DNA from: Chrysemys picta bellii | Lineage: Eukaryota; Chordata; Testudines; Emydidae | NCBI RefSeq assembly: GCF_011386835.1 | Contig: NW_027052950.1 | Location: forward strand, 26,001-90,000 | DNA length: 64,000 bases | Direction of reading: 5' to 3' | Shown here: positions 33,321 to 44,516 of the stretch, piece by piece | How the letters are laid out: the number at the start of each line of letters is the position of its first letter | How positions within the stretch are numbered: position 1 is the first letter of the stretch | Position numbers and translations under genes: made by a program | The notes under the pieces: generated by a model | Seen by the model: only the letters and a program-made list of their open reading frames with translations | Database searches by the model: none | What the model was told of the DNA's origin: nothing

Positions 33321-35573
33321 AGCTGGAGCCGGGGGCGGGGGGGAGGTCTCCAGATCCCCGAGTGGGAGAATCAGTTCCATCCCGGTTCCTCCTCCTTGTG
33401 ACAGCGCAGAACAGGGGTTCCCGAACGCTCCCCTCCCCCAGCTCCCAGCCCACGGGGGTGGCTCTTTGTGCTTGCCCAAGCTGTTGGGCGCCTTGGCCGT
33501 AGGATGTAAAATGGCCCCATCTCTGCTTCCCCTCCCACCGCGGCAACAACACAGAAACTGCTTTCATAGCACCCCCCCCCCCCCGCCCCCGCCCAACTGA
33601 GTCTCAGGCCTTGCTAGCCGCTCAGTGCCATGGCAGCCCCAGGAGACGATTGCTGCGGGAGTCTCGGCTCAGGGGGAGGCAGTGACTCCTAGAAGCAGGG
33701 AGAGCAGCAGCACCATAGATCAGGGAGGTCTGGCAATGCCAGTGGCTGGCTGGAGTCTGACAGCCCAGGCACCCAGAGCAGACAGTCAAAGGCCAAACCC
33801 CTCTCACCACCAGTTCTGTAGCTCCCCCTTGCCTTTGGTGTGTCTTAGGCACCATCCTGGCCCTCATCCCCATGGCATCAGAGCACTGTCCAACCTCGAT
33901 TGCATTTATTCTAACCTCCCCCTGCAGGGCAGGGCCTGGCTGCTACCTCCACTGAACAGACAGGAAACTGCAGCACAGAGGGAATAAGGGATTTGCCCGA
34001 GGCCACACAGAGCATCTGTGGCAGAGCTGGGAATTGACTATGGGTCTCCTGGGTCTCAGGCTGGCACCTTCTCTTCCAACCTCCTGCCCCCTTTGCCCCT
34101 GGTTCAGTGTGAGCTGTGAGAGCTCTCTGGGGCACAGGAGCTGGCTGGTGCCCAGATGGAACTACATTGCCTATTGCACATATCTCGCTTTTCCCAAACA
34201 TTGAGTCTGCTGCTACAACCATACCAGGGCCCGCCAGGATCCTTGCAGCTGGTCAGTGCTAAGTTTTGAACTGTGCTAAGTAGGGAAGACAAACTAGATC
34301 TTCCATCACTAGCGCAGCTCTGTGTTACTGGGGACTCACTGCTGGCTCAACCCAACCAGCCCTCCTCACACGGAGCCTGTAAATCCTCCAGCCCTGCTGT
34401 TCTCCTTTGTATTTCGGCAGTGCCCAGAGGGCTCAGTCCCGGATCAGGGCCCTGCAGTGCTAGACATTGTACACACACAGCCCGATTCCCCCCACGCTTG
34501 GTCTCCTGAATGGCTCCTGCCCCAAGGAGGGACGGCTCTATTCCTCACCCAATGTCTCCTGCTGGCAGAGATGCTCTGAGAGACGTCTACGCTCTGGGTC
34601 TCTGGGCTTCCCGGGCTGGGAGGCAAGCGTGGCTGTCTCCGGGCGGTTCTGCTGACTCTCCAGCAGCTGCACTTCAGGTGTCCTAATGCAGCCCTAGTCC
34701 TCTCCAGTGCTCAGGGGCACTGTCCTGGCATCGGACTGTCCTGATAAATAGAACAATGGCTCCTGGCACCCTGAGAATTCCTGTTCCCCTGGCAACCTCA
34801 GTGCCATTTCCTATGGAAGTGATGGTGTCAGCAAAGGTGATGGAGGTGGTCAGGCCTAGTGGTTGGAGCTGGACTCAGGGGGCGGGGCAGGGCATGGGTG
34901 GAGCAAGGCCGGAGCGAGACCAGGGCTGGAGTAGGACTAGGAACAGGGCTGGAGCAGGCTCAGCCTGTTGCCAATGTCAGGCAGGAGCGAGTTCCTGGCC
35001 CTGGAGTGATGTTGAACAGACTGAGCTGCTGCTGTGAGACTGATATACCTGCTCTGGGAGACACAAGGCCAGTTCCTGGCTTGTGGATTAGCTGGAGCCC
35101 AGCACAGGAGGGAATCAGCACCTTACAGATGGCTCCCGGGACGCTTGGCTCCCGGCCCTCTGGGTATTGACATGCCAGGTGCAGGGGGCAAGGTGCAGCG
35201 CCAGGGAGGAGATTGGGGAGGCAGGAGCACTGAGGTGGGGCTGAGCGGGCAGGTGCTGAGGAGCTGCGGCCGGCTGGCCAGCAGAGAGGAGGAGCAGCAG
35301 CTCGGCTCTGGAGGGCCCAGCTGCAGCTCCACACAGGGCGCTGCCAGAGCCTGGCAGGCGGCTGGCTGAAGTGGCACTTTGTGATCTGGCACGGGCGGGA
35401 GCTAGCTCCCCACAGCTGAACGCTCCGCAGCACCGGTGGATTCAGATCCAAACCAGGATCTGGCTCCAAATTCACAGCTGGCCCCTTCCCCCGATCTGGA
35501 GCAGCTCGCACCGTCTGGGGGTGGTTGATTTCACAAGAGAGGGGGCTTCCCACAGACTCTCCAACTCCCTCAC
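33321..35573. other. No gene recognised
   Basis: Non-coding by inspection. MIR-like core at about 33950-34070 and a short C-run near 33573. Multiple overlapping frames at 34750-35550 lack any domain. No MROH or calcium-channel exon found. Confidence 0.45.
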
Positions 35574-36250
35574 TGTGAGGAAGTGGGACTGTTCTTAATG
35601 TTTCCTCTGAATACTGTAGGGGTGCCTCAGCTTCCCCTATGCATTTCTTAAGTCTCTAGGTGTGGGGATAAAGGCCAGTGTGCAGAAATGGCCAACACTC
35701 TGTCTCCTGGCAACTAATGGCCGGGCCCTTCCCCCCTGCAAGGGGATAGCTAAAGGTGTTGGAGAACAAAGAGATCAGGTGACCTCCTGGCCCGGGAAAG
35801 ACACAAAGGCCAGAGAAAGGGGCTGGAGAGTTTCAGTTTGGAGCTGGCTGGGGACGAGGAGTGAAGTGCAGATGTGGGTGTCTGGCTCACTGCCCCCCAA
35901 AATGGACCCAGCTGAGGGGTCCTGTTCTCTGTACCTACAAGCTGTTTTAGACCGTGTTTCTATCATCTAATAAACCTCTGTTTTACTGGCTGGCTAAGAG
36001 TCACGTCTGACTGCGAAGTGGGGGTGCAGGACTCTCTGGCTTCCCCAGGACCCCACCTGGGCGGACTCGCTGTGGGAAGTGCAAGGAGGGGCAGAGGATG
36101 CTGAATGCTCCAAGGTCAGACCCAGGAAGGTGAAAGCCCTTTGAGTTTCTGGCCCAGAAGACAGTCTGCTCACAGAGAGGAGACTTCACCAGAGTCCTGA
36201 GTGGCTTCATAGGGAGCAGCTCCAGAGCATTGTCTGGGGACTCCATGACA
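35574..36250 (+). mobile_element. ERV-type solo LTR
   Basis: 677 bp, begins TGTGAGGAAGTGGGACTG and ends GACTCCATGACA. Contains CTAATAAACCTCTGTTTTA (polyadenylation signal near 35968). Flanks CTCAC and CACAC agree at 4 of 5. Same family as 9160-9817 and related to the minus copy at 7717-8178. Confidence 0.8.
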
Positions 36251-36604
36251 CACACCTCTCATGCTTCTTCCCATTTGCCTTTAATCACCCCCACATGGCC
36301 CATGTTGGTCACCAGCTACCTCCCTGTCTGGACCCTTACCTGGCCCCATCATGGCAGTGGCTGAGCACGCGGGTGTTGTTGTATTTAGGCTCTCAACCCC
36401 CCGCATGGAGCAGGGACCTGTTCTCCCTAGTTTGCTGAGGCCCAGAGCGACAGGGACTCACCTGATCTCACACAGAAGACTTACAGCAGAGCTGGGAACT
36501 GAACACCGCTCTCTTGAATTCCAGCCCAATGCCTCATCTACCAGCCTGTGTCGCCTTCCCGTGCCCTGCCACCAGCCCCGCCAAACCCTCCTCCCTGTCT
36601 CCGT

Positions 36605-37725
36605 TAGGGTGACCAGACGTCCCGATTTTATCGGGACAGTCCCGATTTTAGGGGACTTGTCCCGCGTCCCGACCTTACATCGGTCGGGACGCACTTTGTC
36701 CCGATATCGGGGGGACCGCGGCACTGCTCACGTCTTCTTCCGGGCCCTGGGGCAGTGCAGTTGAGTTTCTGCTGGGCTGGCCGGCCGGCAGACGCCTGCA
36801 GAGTGCTGCAGCCCCACTCCCCAGGCACGCACAAAGGCAGGGGCGGGGCTTGTAGGCACCAGCAACGAGCCCCCCCGCCCCTCAACCTGACCCGTGCCGG
36901 AGCTACGCAGACAGGAGCCAGAGGGACGCTCCCTCCTCCTCCCGCTGCCAGCCCTGTGAACATGGCTGCAGCACGGCCCCGCTTCTCCCTCCTGCTCCTC
37001 GCCCTAGTTGCCCTGCTCCTGCCCGCACAGTGGCCCCTCTGCTTGGCCGCCAAGCATCTGGACCGGTGCTTCGCTGAGTGCAAGCGCTGCACCGACCCAG
37101 AGTGCAGCAGTAAGTGGGTGCGGGGTGCTGGGGTCCCCGGACGGGACCTGCCTGCTGGATCCTGAGGCTAGCACTGCGGGGGGGCTGTGCCAGGCAGGCT
37201 CTGGGAGGGAGGACGGGGGGGGTCCGATGCTGCTCTGGGTAGCCCGTGCGGGATGGGATGATGATGGTGCAGGGACGGGAGACCCATGGGGAGGCCGGGG
37301 TGTAGGCAGTGCTCTCGGGGCCGGCCCTCGGGCAGGGCCATGGGGCCGCACTTGTGGGCACCGCGATCCGGCCATGAACCGGATGTTTTTCCGTCCCTTT
37401 AAAGGGCCAGTAGCCCAGCGTCCTGTCGGGCGGGTTCTCCCACACGTCCCGGTCCAGCCCCAGTGCGGGATGTGAGGGGAGGCGTGTGTTTGGTCATCGG
37501 CTCCCCAGCCCCATCTGCAGCGTTGGTACGTTCCAAGCGGAGCGGGAGGGGAGGCAGTTGGCCGAGAGCGGGTGGAGGGAGGGGGCTGGGGGACGTGGCC
37601 TGAGCGCACCCTCTGGTGCTGGGGGGGGGGGTCAGGCGCGCACAGGGGAGGGGCTTGTTCCCCTCCCCCCCCCCCCCCCCCCCCCCCGCGTCCTGATTTT
37701 TCACTTCTGTCATCTGGTCACCCTA
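36605..37725. mobile_element. hAT-type element with captured gene-like exon
   Basis: 1,121 bp with an exact 8-bp duplication GTCTCCGT (36597-36604, 37726-37733). Ends are TAGGGTGACCAGACGTCCCG and ATCTGGTCACCCTA. The left arm has CCCGATTTTATCGGGACAGT and a smaller inverted unit (CGCGTCCCGACC...GGTCGGGACGC). The interior is CpG-rich and includes a signal-peptide reading frame with a splice donor (see 36962-37109). There is a C-run at about 37660-37687. No transposase, so mobilised in trans. Confidence 0.87.
36962..37109 (+). pseudogene. Captured first exon, MIA/TANGO1-like signal peptide
   Basis: ATG in good context (AACATGG) opens MAAARPRFSLLLLALVALLL followed by PAQWPLCLAA, a strong secretory signal peptide, then CFAECKRCTDPECS. 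The frame meets a consensus donor AGCA|GTAAGT in phase 1. The Cys spacing and the D-x-ECS ending resemble the start of the SH3-like domain in the MIA/OTOR/TANGO1 (MIA3) family, where exon 1 likewise covers the signal peptide. The surrounding CpG-rich DNA looks promoter-like. It lies wholly inside a hAT element, so it is probably a transduplicated fragment and not the parental gene. Family identity is inferred from a short stretch. Confidence 0.45.
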
Positions 37726-37891
37726 GTCTCCGTCCCCTCCGGGCTGGACTGGTGTGACCCCTTCTGTCTGGCCATCGCAGACTCCCTCCTGTGCGCATGC
37801 CGCTGCCCACTTCCTCACTGGCACCAGGCTACACAGTCGGCACCGGGGCACTTGGTAGATGTGCGCCGCCCAGCCAGGAGCTCGGGGAAGG

Positions 37892-38254
37892 CTCGGTGTG
37901 GCTGGCGATGCAATGGAAAAGCAGAGACGGGCAATAGAAGATTCTCCTACCTGGAGTCAGGAGTGGACAGAAGCTGGCGTGTATATGGGCCACCCACTTT
38001 CTGCTGCCGGTGGCGGAGCTGAAACGGCTGGATCAGCTTTCCCAGCGGCACGTGCCAGCTCTCGCTCTGCCAGAGCCAAGCCTGGCAATGAGGGGATGAG
38101 GCTTTGGCAGCCAGCAGGGGGCATGTCACAATGGGCAGGCGAGTCACAAGCCAGCCAATGTGTGACTGCCCAGCCATGGGATGCCCCAGCCCAGATTAGT
38201 TTTGGCCTGGCCGGGGCTTTAGAGCCTGTCCTTCCCCACCGGGGTCATGGGAGG
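37892..38254. repeat. 363-bp duplicated segment, copy 2
   Basis: Partner of 32850-33212, same orientation, offset exactly 5,042 bp. Its right edge lies 4 bp before the LTR at 38259, and its left edge about 160 bp after the hAT element. Confidence 0.85.
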
Positions 38255-38258
38255 GACC

Positions 38259-39637
38259 TGTGATGGGTTGGATCACAGAAACCCCCCGGGAGCTGCCACC
38301 TGATGTGCCAAGACTACCTCTGCTCCTGTTTTCCCTGCCAGCTTGGGGCCCCAGAACCCTGTCTTGCTGAGCCAGACACTCCCGTCTGCTCCAACACAGA
38401 CCCAGGGTCTGAATTACTTGCCCCAATGCTGCAGGTTTACCTGAAAACAGCTCACAGAAGTGTGCTGGTCTTTAGCACTCAGATGCCCAACCCCCATGGG
38501 GTCTAAACCCAAATAAATCCGTTTTACCCTGTATAAAGCGAATGCAGGGTAAACTTATAAATTGTTCACCCTCTATAACACTGATAGAGAGATATGCACA
38601 GTTGTTTGCTCCCCCAGGTATTAATACATACTCTGAGTAAATTAATAAGTAAAAAGTGATTTTATTAAATACAGAAAGTAGGATTTAAGTGGTTCCAAGT
38701 AGAAACAGATAGAACAAAGTAAGTCACCAAGCAAAATAACATAAAATGCACAAATCTATGTCTAATCAAACTAAATACAGATAATCTCACCCTCAGAGAT
38801 GCTTCAGTAAGTTTTTTCCTCAGACTGGACACCTTCCAGGCCTGGGCACAATTCTTTCCCCTGGTACAGCTCTTGTTGCAGCTCAGGTGATAGCTAGGGG
38901 ATTCTTCATGATGGCTGTCTCCTCTCTTCCACCCCCTTATACAACTTTTGCATAAGGCGGGAATCCTTTTGTCCCTCTCTGAGTTCCCACCCCCTCCTTC
39001 TCAAGGGAAAGACACCAGGTTAAAGATGGATTCCAGTTCAAGGGACATGATCACATGTCACTGCAAGACTTCATTACCCACTTGCCAGCACACAGGTATA
39101 AAGGAAGACTTACAGGTAAAACACAGCCATTTGCAGACAATGGTCCTAGTTAATGGGAGGTTTCAGAGTAGCAGCCGTGTTAGTCTGTATCCACAAAAAG
39201 AACAGGAGTACTTGTGGCACCTTAGAGACTAACAAATTTATTAGAGCATAAGCTTTCGTGGACTATAGCCCACTTCTTCGGATACATACCGAAGAAGTGG
39301 GCTGTAGTCCACGAAAGCTTATGCTCTAATAAATTTGTTAGTCTCTAAGGTGCCACAAGTACTCCTGTTCTTCTAGTTAATGGGAGTCATCAAGATGCCA
39401 AATCACCATTAATGGCCCACATTTTGCATAATTACAATAGGCCCTCAGAGCTATATTTCATATTTCTAGTTTCAGATACAAGAGTGGTACATTTATACAA
39501 ATCGGATGATCACACTCAGTAGACAATAAGCTTTGTAATGATACCTTACAAGAGACCTTTTGCACGAAGCATATCTCAGTTACATTATATTCACTTATTC
39601 AATGTTTATAAAACCATACAGACTGCACAATGTCACA
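38259..39637. mobile_element. LTR-retroelement repeat with nested Penelope-like dimer
   Basis: Begins TGTGATGGGTTGGATCACAG and ends GCACAATGTCACA (TG...CA with TGTGA/TCACA ends). About 1.17 kb without the nested insert at 39160-39372. AT-rich interior, no open frame. Shares a stretch, reversed, with the repeat at 29797-30900. No clean target-site duplication. Confidence 0.6.
39160..39372. mobile_element. Head-to-head Penelope-like dimer with 14-bp TSD
   Basis: Two copies of the same 3' fragment facing each other. The first runs GTTTCAGAGTAGCAGCCGTG to CCACTTCTTCGGATACATAC; the second is the reverse complement (CCGAAGAAGTGGGCTGTAGT to AGTACTCCTGTTCTT). Exact 14-bp duplication CTAGTTAATGGGAG at 39146-39159 and 39373-39386 shows one insertion event of an already inverted unit. 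Confidence 0.82.
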
Positions 39638-40640
39638 CCACCGCCCAGGCTGGCGCTGGGAGGCCACCTGTGAGATTCAGCTCCCTGCCCAGTCCAAGGC
39701 TCCAGCCCTGCCCTGTGATGCTGAGCCAGGGCAGCAGGCAGGAAGGCCGAGTGCTGTAGACAACAGGCTGCCGAGCTGGGCCCCATCCCTCAGCAGGCTG
39801 GGATAGGGCTGGCCCTGCCCATGCCCTACTGTCCAACCTTGTTCCTAGCCCATCCCAGTGGGCCCTGTGGGCTGGCCCCAGCCTCCATGACTCAATGTAC
39901 CCGCCGCTGGGGCTCCCCTACATTCCAGATTCAGCAACTGCCCTGGAATTCAGCAGCCGTTCGCCTCTCCTGAGCTCCACCCCAGGCCTCCTGGCTCTCC
40001 CCTCGGGCTGCCCTCCATCCGCCCTCTGCTCCGGGCCAGTCACCCGCTTGTCGCCATCCTCCCCCCAGCCCTTCGGCCAAGCCTACACAGTGTAGTTAGC
40101 GCCTAACAATTCTCCTTCCTCACTCAGCTCCTCCATCACCTGGCTCTTTCTCTGCACCTCCTCCTGTGGCGTTCTGCTGCTGAAGGGCCTAGACCGGCAG
40201 AGGGGCATCCAGAGGACGGGCTGAGGCCTGAGGAGCCAAGTTCTCCCCAGCAGCGCGGCAGGGTGCCCGGCTCCCCCGCGGCACAGCTCCCGTTAGGGCT
40301 AACCCTGCAGAGACATGTTGGCAGCTGGGAGAGAGAAAAGCTGTTTGCTTTGCTGCTCTGCCAGCAGCTCAATTTCCTGGGAGGTTGAAAGCCCTCAGCC
40401 AGCTCCCACGCCCAGTGCAGGCTGGTGAAACCCAGACAGTGCTAGGGGCTGGCGGGGAGGGGAGCGGGGACAAGGAAGGGGAGAGAAAGGGAGCGAATGA
40501 AGGGAGGGGTGGAAGGGCAGAGGGGGGAGGTGAGGCAAGCAGAGTGCTGGGGGGGGGACAGAGAAGGGGGGAAGGGAGGGGTCGGGGTTCCCGGGAATGA
40601 TGTGCAGACAAAAGCTCCACCCAGGAATCTGCTGCTGCTG
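39638..40640. other. No gene recognised
   Basis: Moderately GC-rich sequence before the minisatellite, with a purine-rich stretch at 40450-40580. Nothing with splice or domain support. Confidence 0.45.
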
Positions 40641-40659
40641 CCTAGCCAATAGCTGGGAG

Positions 40660-42500
40660 ATCCGCTGTGCAGGGGTGGGGTGTGCAGTGGCAAGGGGCAA
40701 TTCAGCGGGATGGGATGTGCAGTGGGCAGAGGGGGGCTGTGCAGTGAGATGGGGTGTAACGGGCAGGGGGCTGTGCAGTGAGGGGGTATAGTAGGTGGTG
40801 GGGTCTGCCGTGAGCTGCGGTGTAGCAGGTGGGAGGAGCTGTGCAGGTGGCAGAGGGAGCTGTGCAGTGAGGGGGTGTAGCAGGCGGGGAGCTGTGCAGT
40901 GAGCTGGGGTGTAGCAGGTGGGAGGGGCTGTGCAGTGAGATGGGGTGTAAAGGGCAGGGGGCTGTGCAGTGAGGGGTGTAGTAGGTGGTGGGGTCTGCCG
41001 TGAGCTGCGGTGTAGCAGGTGGGAGGAGCTGTGCAGTGGGCAGAGAGGGGCTGTGCAGTGAGGGGATGTAGCAGGCAGGAGAGGCTGTGCAGTGGCAGAG
41101 GGGGCTGTGCAGTGAGGGAGTGTAGCAGGTGGGAGGGGCTGTGCAGTGAGATGGGGTGTAGCAGACAAGGGGGCTGCGGAACGGTAGAGGGGGCTGTGCA
41201 GTGAGATGGGGTGTAGGAGGCAGGAGGAGCTGTACAGTGAGGGGGTGTAGCAGGCGGGGAGCTGTGCAGTGAGCTGGGGTGTAGCAGGTGGGAGGGGCTG
41301 TGCAGTGAGATGGGGTGTAATGGGCAGGAGGCTGTGCAGTGAGGGGGTGTAGCAGGCGGGAGGGGCTGTGCAGTGAGATGGGGTGTAACGGGCAGGGGGC
41401 TGTGCAGTGAGGGGTTGTAGTAGGTGGTGGGGTCTGCCGTGAGCTGCGGTGTAGCAGGTGGGAGGAGCTGTGCAGTGGGCAGAGAGGGGCTGTGCAGTGA
41501 GGGGATGTAGCAGGCAGGAGAGGCTGTGCAGTGGCAGAGGGGGCTGTGCAGTGAGGGAGTGTAGCAGGTGGGAGGGGCTGTGCAGTGAGATGGGGTGTAG
41601 CAGACAAGGGGGCTGCGGAACGGTAGAGGGGGCTGTGCAGTGAGATGGGGTGTAGGAGGCAGGAGGAGCTGTACAGTGAGGGGGTGTAGCAGGCGGGGAG
41701 CTGTGCAGTGAGCTGGGGTGTAGCAGGTGGGAGGGGCTGTGCAGTGAGATGGGGTGTAATGGGCAGGAGGCTGTGCAGTGAGGGGGTGTAGCAGGCGGGA
41801 GGGGCTGTGCAGTGAGATGGGGTGTAACGGGCAGGGGGCTGTGCAGTGAGGGGTTGTAGTAGGTGGTGGGGTCTGCCGTGAGCTGCGGTGTAGCAGGTGG
41901 GAGGAGCTGTGCAGTGGGCAGAGGGGGGCTGTGCAGTGAGGGGATGTAGCAGGCAGGAGAGGCTGTGCAGTGGCAGAGGGGGCTGTGCAGTGAGGGAGTG
42001 TAGCAGGCGGGAGGGGCTGTACAGTGAGATGGGGTGTAGCAGACAAGGGGGCTGCGGAACGGTAGAGGGGGCTGTGTAGTGAGATGGGGTGTAGGAGGCA
42101 GGAGGAGCTGTACAGTGAGGGGATGTAGCAGGCGGGGAGCTGTGCAGTGAGCTGGGGTGTAGCAGGCGGGAGGGGCTGTGCAGTGAGATGGGGTGTAACG
42201 GGCAGGGGGCTGTGCAGTGAGGGGTGTAGTAGGTGGTGGGGTCTGCCGTGAGCTGCGGTGTAGCAGGTGGGAGGAGCTGTGCAGTGGGCAGAGGGGGGCT
42301 GTGCAGTGAGGGGATGTAGCAGGCAGGAGAGGCTGTGCAGTGGCAGAGGGGGCTGTGCAGTGAGGGAGTGTAGCAGGCGGGAGGGGCTGTGCAGTGAGAT
42401 GGGGTGGAGTAGGCGGGGGGCTGTGCAGTGAGAGGGTGTAGCAGGTGGGAGAGGCTGTGCAGTGAGCTGGGGTGTAGCAGGCGGGTGGGTCTGTGCTTTG
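40660..42500. repeat. Minisatellite with 439-bp higher-order period
   Basis: Short units of the type GTGTAGCAGGTGGGAGGGGC, TGTGCAGTGAGATGG (roughly 25-40 bp, variable). A marker phrase GGTGGTGGGGTCTGCCGTGA recurs at about 40796, 40986, 41425, 41864 and 42234, giving two successive steps of exactly 439 bp and flanking partial steps of 190 and about 370 bp. The minus strand lacks stops in all three frames, which creates false 677-756 residue open frames. Confidence 0.9.
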
Positions 42501-43308
42501 AGGAGCTGTAGCAGGCGTGGGGGGGCGGGCTCTGCAGGCGGGGGAAGAATGCCAAGCACATACCCTTGGTAACAGGCCCAGCCCACACATTGTCATTAAC
42601 CCCTTCCTGTGGTGGCTGTGGCCGAGGCTGTGTGTTCCATGTTCCGTGTTGCACACCTGGGACATGGGGCAGGGACTGGGGCTGCTGACTGATCCCTGGC
42701 TTCTCTGGTTCCCTTTCCCAGGAGGCTCTCTCCAAGATTCCCCTGGGATCTATCCCTGGTGCAGGAGCAGGGAGGTGCTCCTGGGGCGAGATCTTTGCCT
42801 GGGGAGCACCCTGCTGCCTGTCTCTGTCGGCCTCTTGTGAGATTCCAGGCTCCCATCCCGGGCCGGTGCAAGAAGCGATCGGGTTTTATTTGTTTTGGTT
42901 GGAACAAAGTCGCCTGGGCTGCAGTGGCCTTGGCTGGCTCGCTGCTCCCGTTCGCCACCAAAGCACCCTGGTGGGCACAGCCTAGCACTTGTTCCCGAGC
43001 CCCTCTGGGCCCATCTCCCCAACCCCGTGGCCCCTGGCTGTGGGGAGGGCTTGGCTCTGGGACATGCCCCTTCCCTCCCAGCTTTTCTCCCCTGCCCGGG
43101 GAGCTGGGGGTATGGCAGGGTGAGGAGGAAGGACATAGTGGTGCCATCTGCTGGGATCCCAGGGCGTGCTCTGATTGCCCCTGACCCAATCACAGCAGAG
43201 TGGCCTTTGCCTGGCAGACGGAGCCCAGCTCCCGGGTCTGTGGGGCCATGCTGGGCTCTCTGCGTGGGTGCCCCAGGGCTCACCTCCCTGTCCTTGACCT
43301 TAACCAGG
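42501..43308. other. No gene recognised
   Basis: Unique-looking GC-rich sequence between the minisatellite and the LTR at 43309. Overlapping open frames on both strands, no domain or splice support. Confidence 0.45.
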
Positions 43309-44378
43309 TGTGACAGAATACAATGGCTGTGTTCACTTTGTACTAATGTCCATGCAAGGGACGCCTTGTGGTGGGTCAGTTCACAACTCATAATTTGCTG
43401 ATCAATAATCCGATGCAATGTGCACGAGCGGTGTGACCTGTGACCTGCTAAACACAAGCTGAGCTCCCGGCTAGAAGCATGTTGTCCAGAGAAGTCTGGG
43501 GAGTGGTTGAACCAGTTCCTCGGAAACAAGAGCGAGCTGACGCCTCAGCCAGGTGTAAACAGGACCGATGGATCGCTACCTACTAGGTGGCCATTCTTTG
43601 GCAGGAGCAAAAAATCGACATTTTAGCAAAGAACCAGCATGAAGTTCCCACCCATACAGCCTGCCTGGTGCCTCGCTCCCATCGGGAAATGCTTCTCAAA
43701 GGGGGACAGGACTATAAAAGGAAGGGGCAGATCCCCCTCAGGCACCCCTCTCTCTTTCCCTGCCCATTGCATTCACTGCACCTGAAGCGACGAAGGTAGC
43801 GTTTGTTGGATCTGGAAGAGGGGTCCCATCCTGAAGAGGTTGGTCAGTCAGACTGCGGAAAGCACGTGGTGAGAAAACTTGGTTTTGAATCTAATAGACT
43901 GTTAAGTTGGGCACCAGAAGCGTTTTATCTTTATTTTTCTTGTAACTGTGTCTGACTTTTCTGCCTCATTGCTTGTACTCATTGAGAATCTCTCTTTGTA
44001 CGTAATACACGTGTTTGATCTAATCCAGCATGTTCCAGTCGTGTCTGGGTAACTCCATTTGGGGTAACAACTCGGGTGCATATTCTTCCCTTAAAGGAAT
44101 AACGGACTTAGTAGATTAGTACTGCCCAGCCAGGAGGGGGTTGGGCACCACAGAACATGCATTTCTGGGGGGAACTGTGGGACAGGGGGTGTGTTGGGGT
44201 CACTCTGTGAGAGCCCAGGTGTGGCTGGCTGCCTGCAGCACACGCAGACATGGCTGGGAGTGATTTCCACGCTGAAGGCTCCCTGTTGGAGGCGACAGGA
44301 GCAATACAGTGGAAAGGGCACCCCAGGGTGCAGGGCAGGGGTGACTCATTGGTCTGGCTGGCACCCTGGCATGTCACA
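43309..44378 (+). mobile_element. LTR-type repeat, about 1.07 kb
   Basis: Begins TGTGACAGAATACAATGG and ends TGGCATGTCACA. Contains a TATAAAAGG-like box at about 43712 followed by downstream CT-rich sequence, as in an LTR promoter. No target-site duplication recognised. Non-coding. Confidence 0.55.
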
Positions 44379-44516
44379 CCCCAATGGCTGGTTTTTGCAA
44401 GGGTCGGGGAATGTGACTGACCCTGATGCCCTATTGCTTGGGGGAGGGGAGAGACCGCAGGGCTTGGGTTCTGTGCCCATGTCAGCTGGACCCTCTGGGA
44501 GGAGCAGGGGCCTTGT

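Noticed and set aside
36962..37109. An intact secreted-protein gene starting at this ATG
   Set aside because: The exon lies entirely between hAT termini with an 8-bp TSD, and no following exon with an SH3-like continuation is visible, so a captured fragment is the better reading.
40660..42500. CRISPR-like array
   Set aside because: Adjacent degenerate tandem units without unique spacers, in a vertebrate genome.
40395..42735. Open frames of 677-756 codons on the minus strand, in all three phases
   Set aside because: They follow the minisatellite exactly, exist in all three phases at once, and read as low-complexity repeats (HCTAPP, LTAQP). The unit simply lacks stop codons on that strand.
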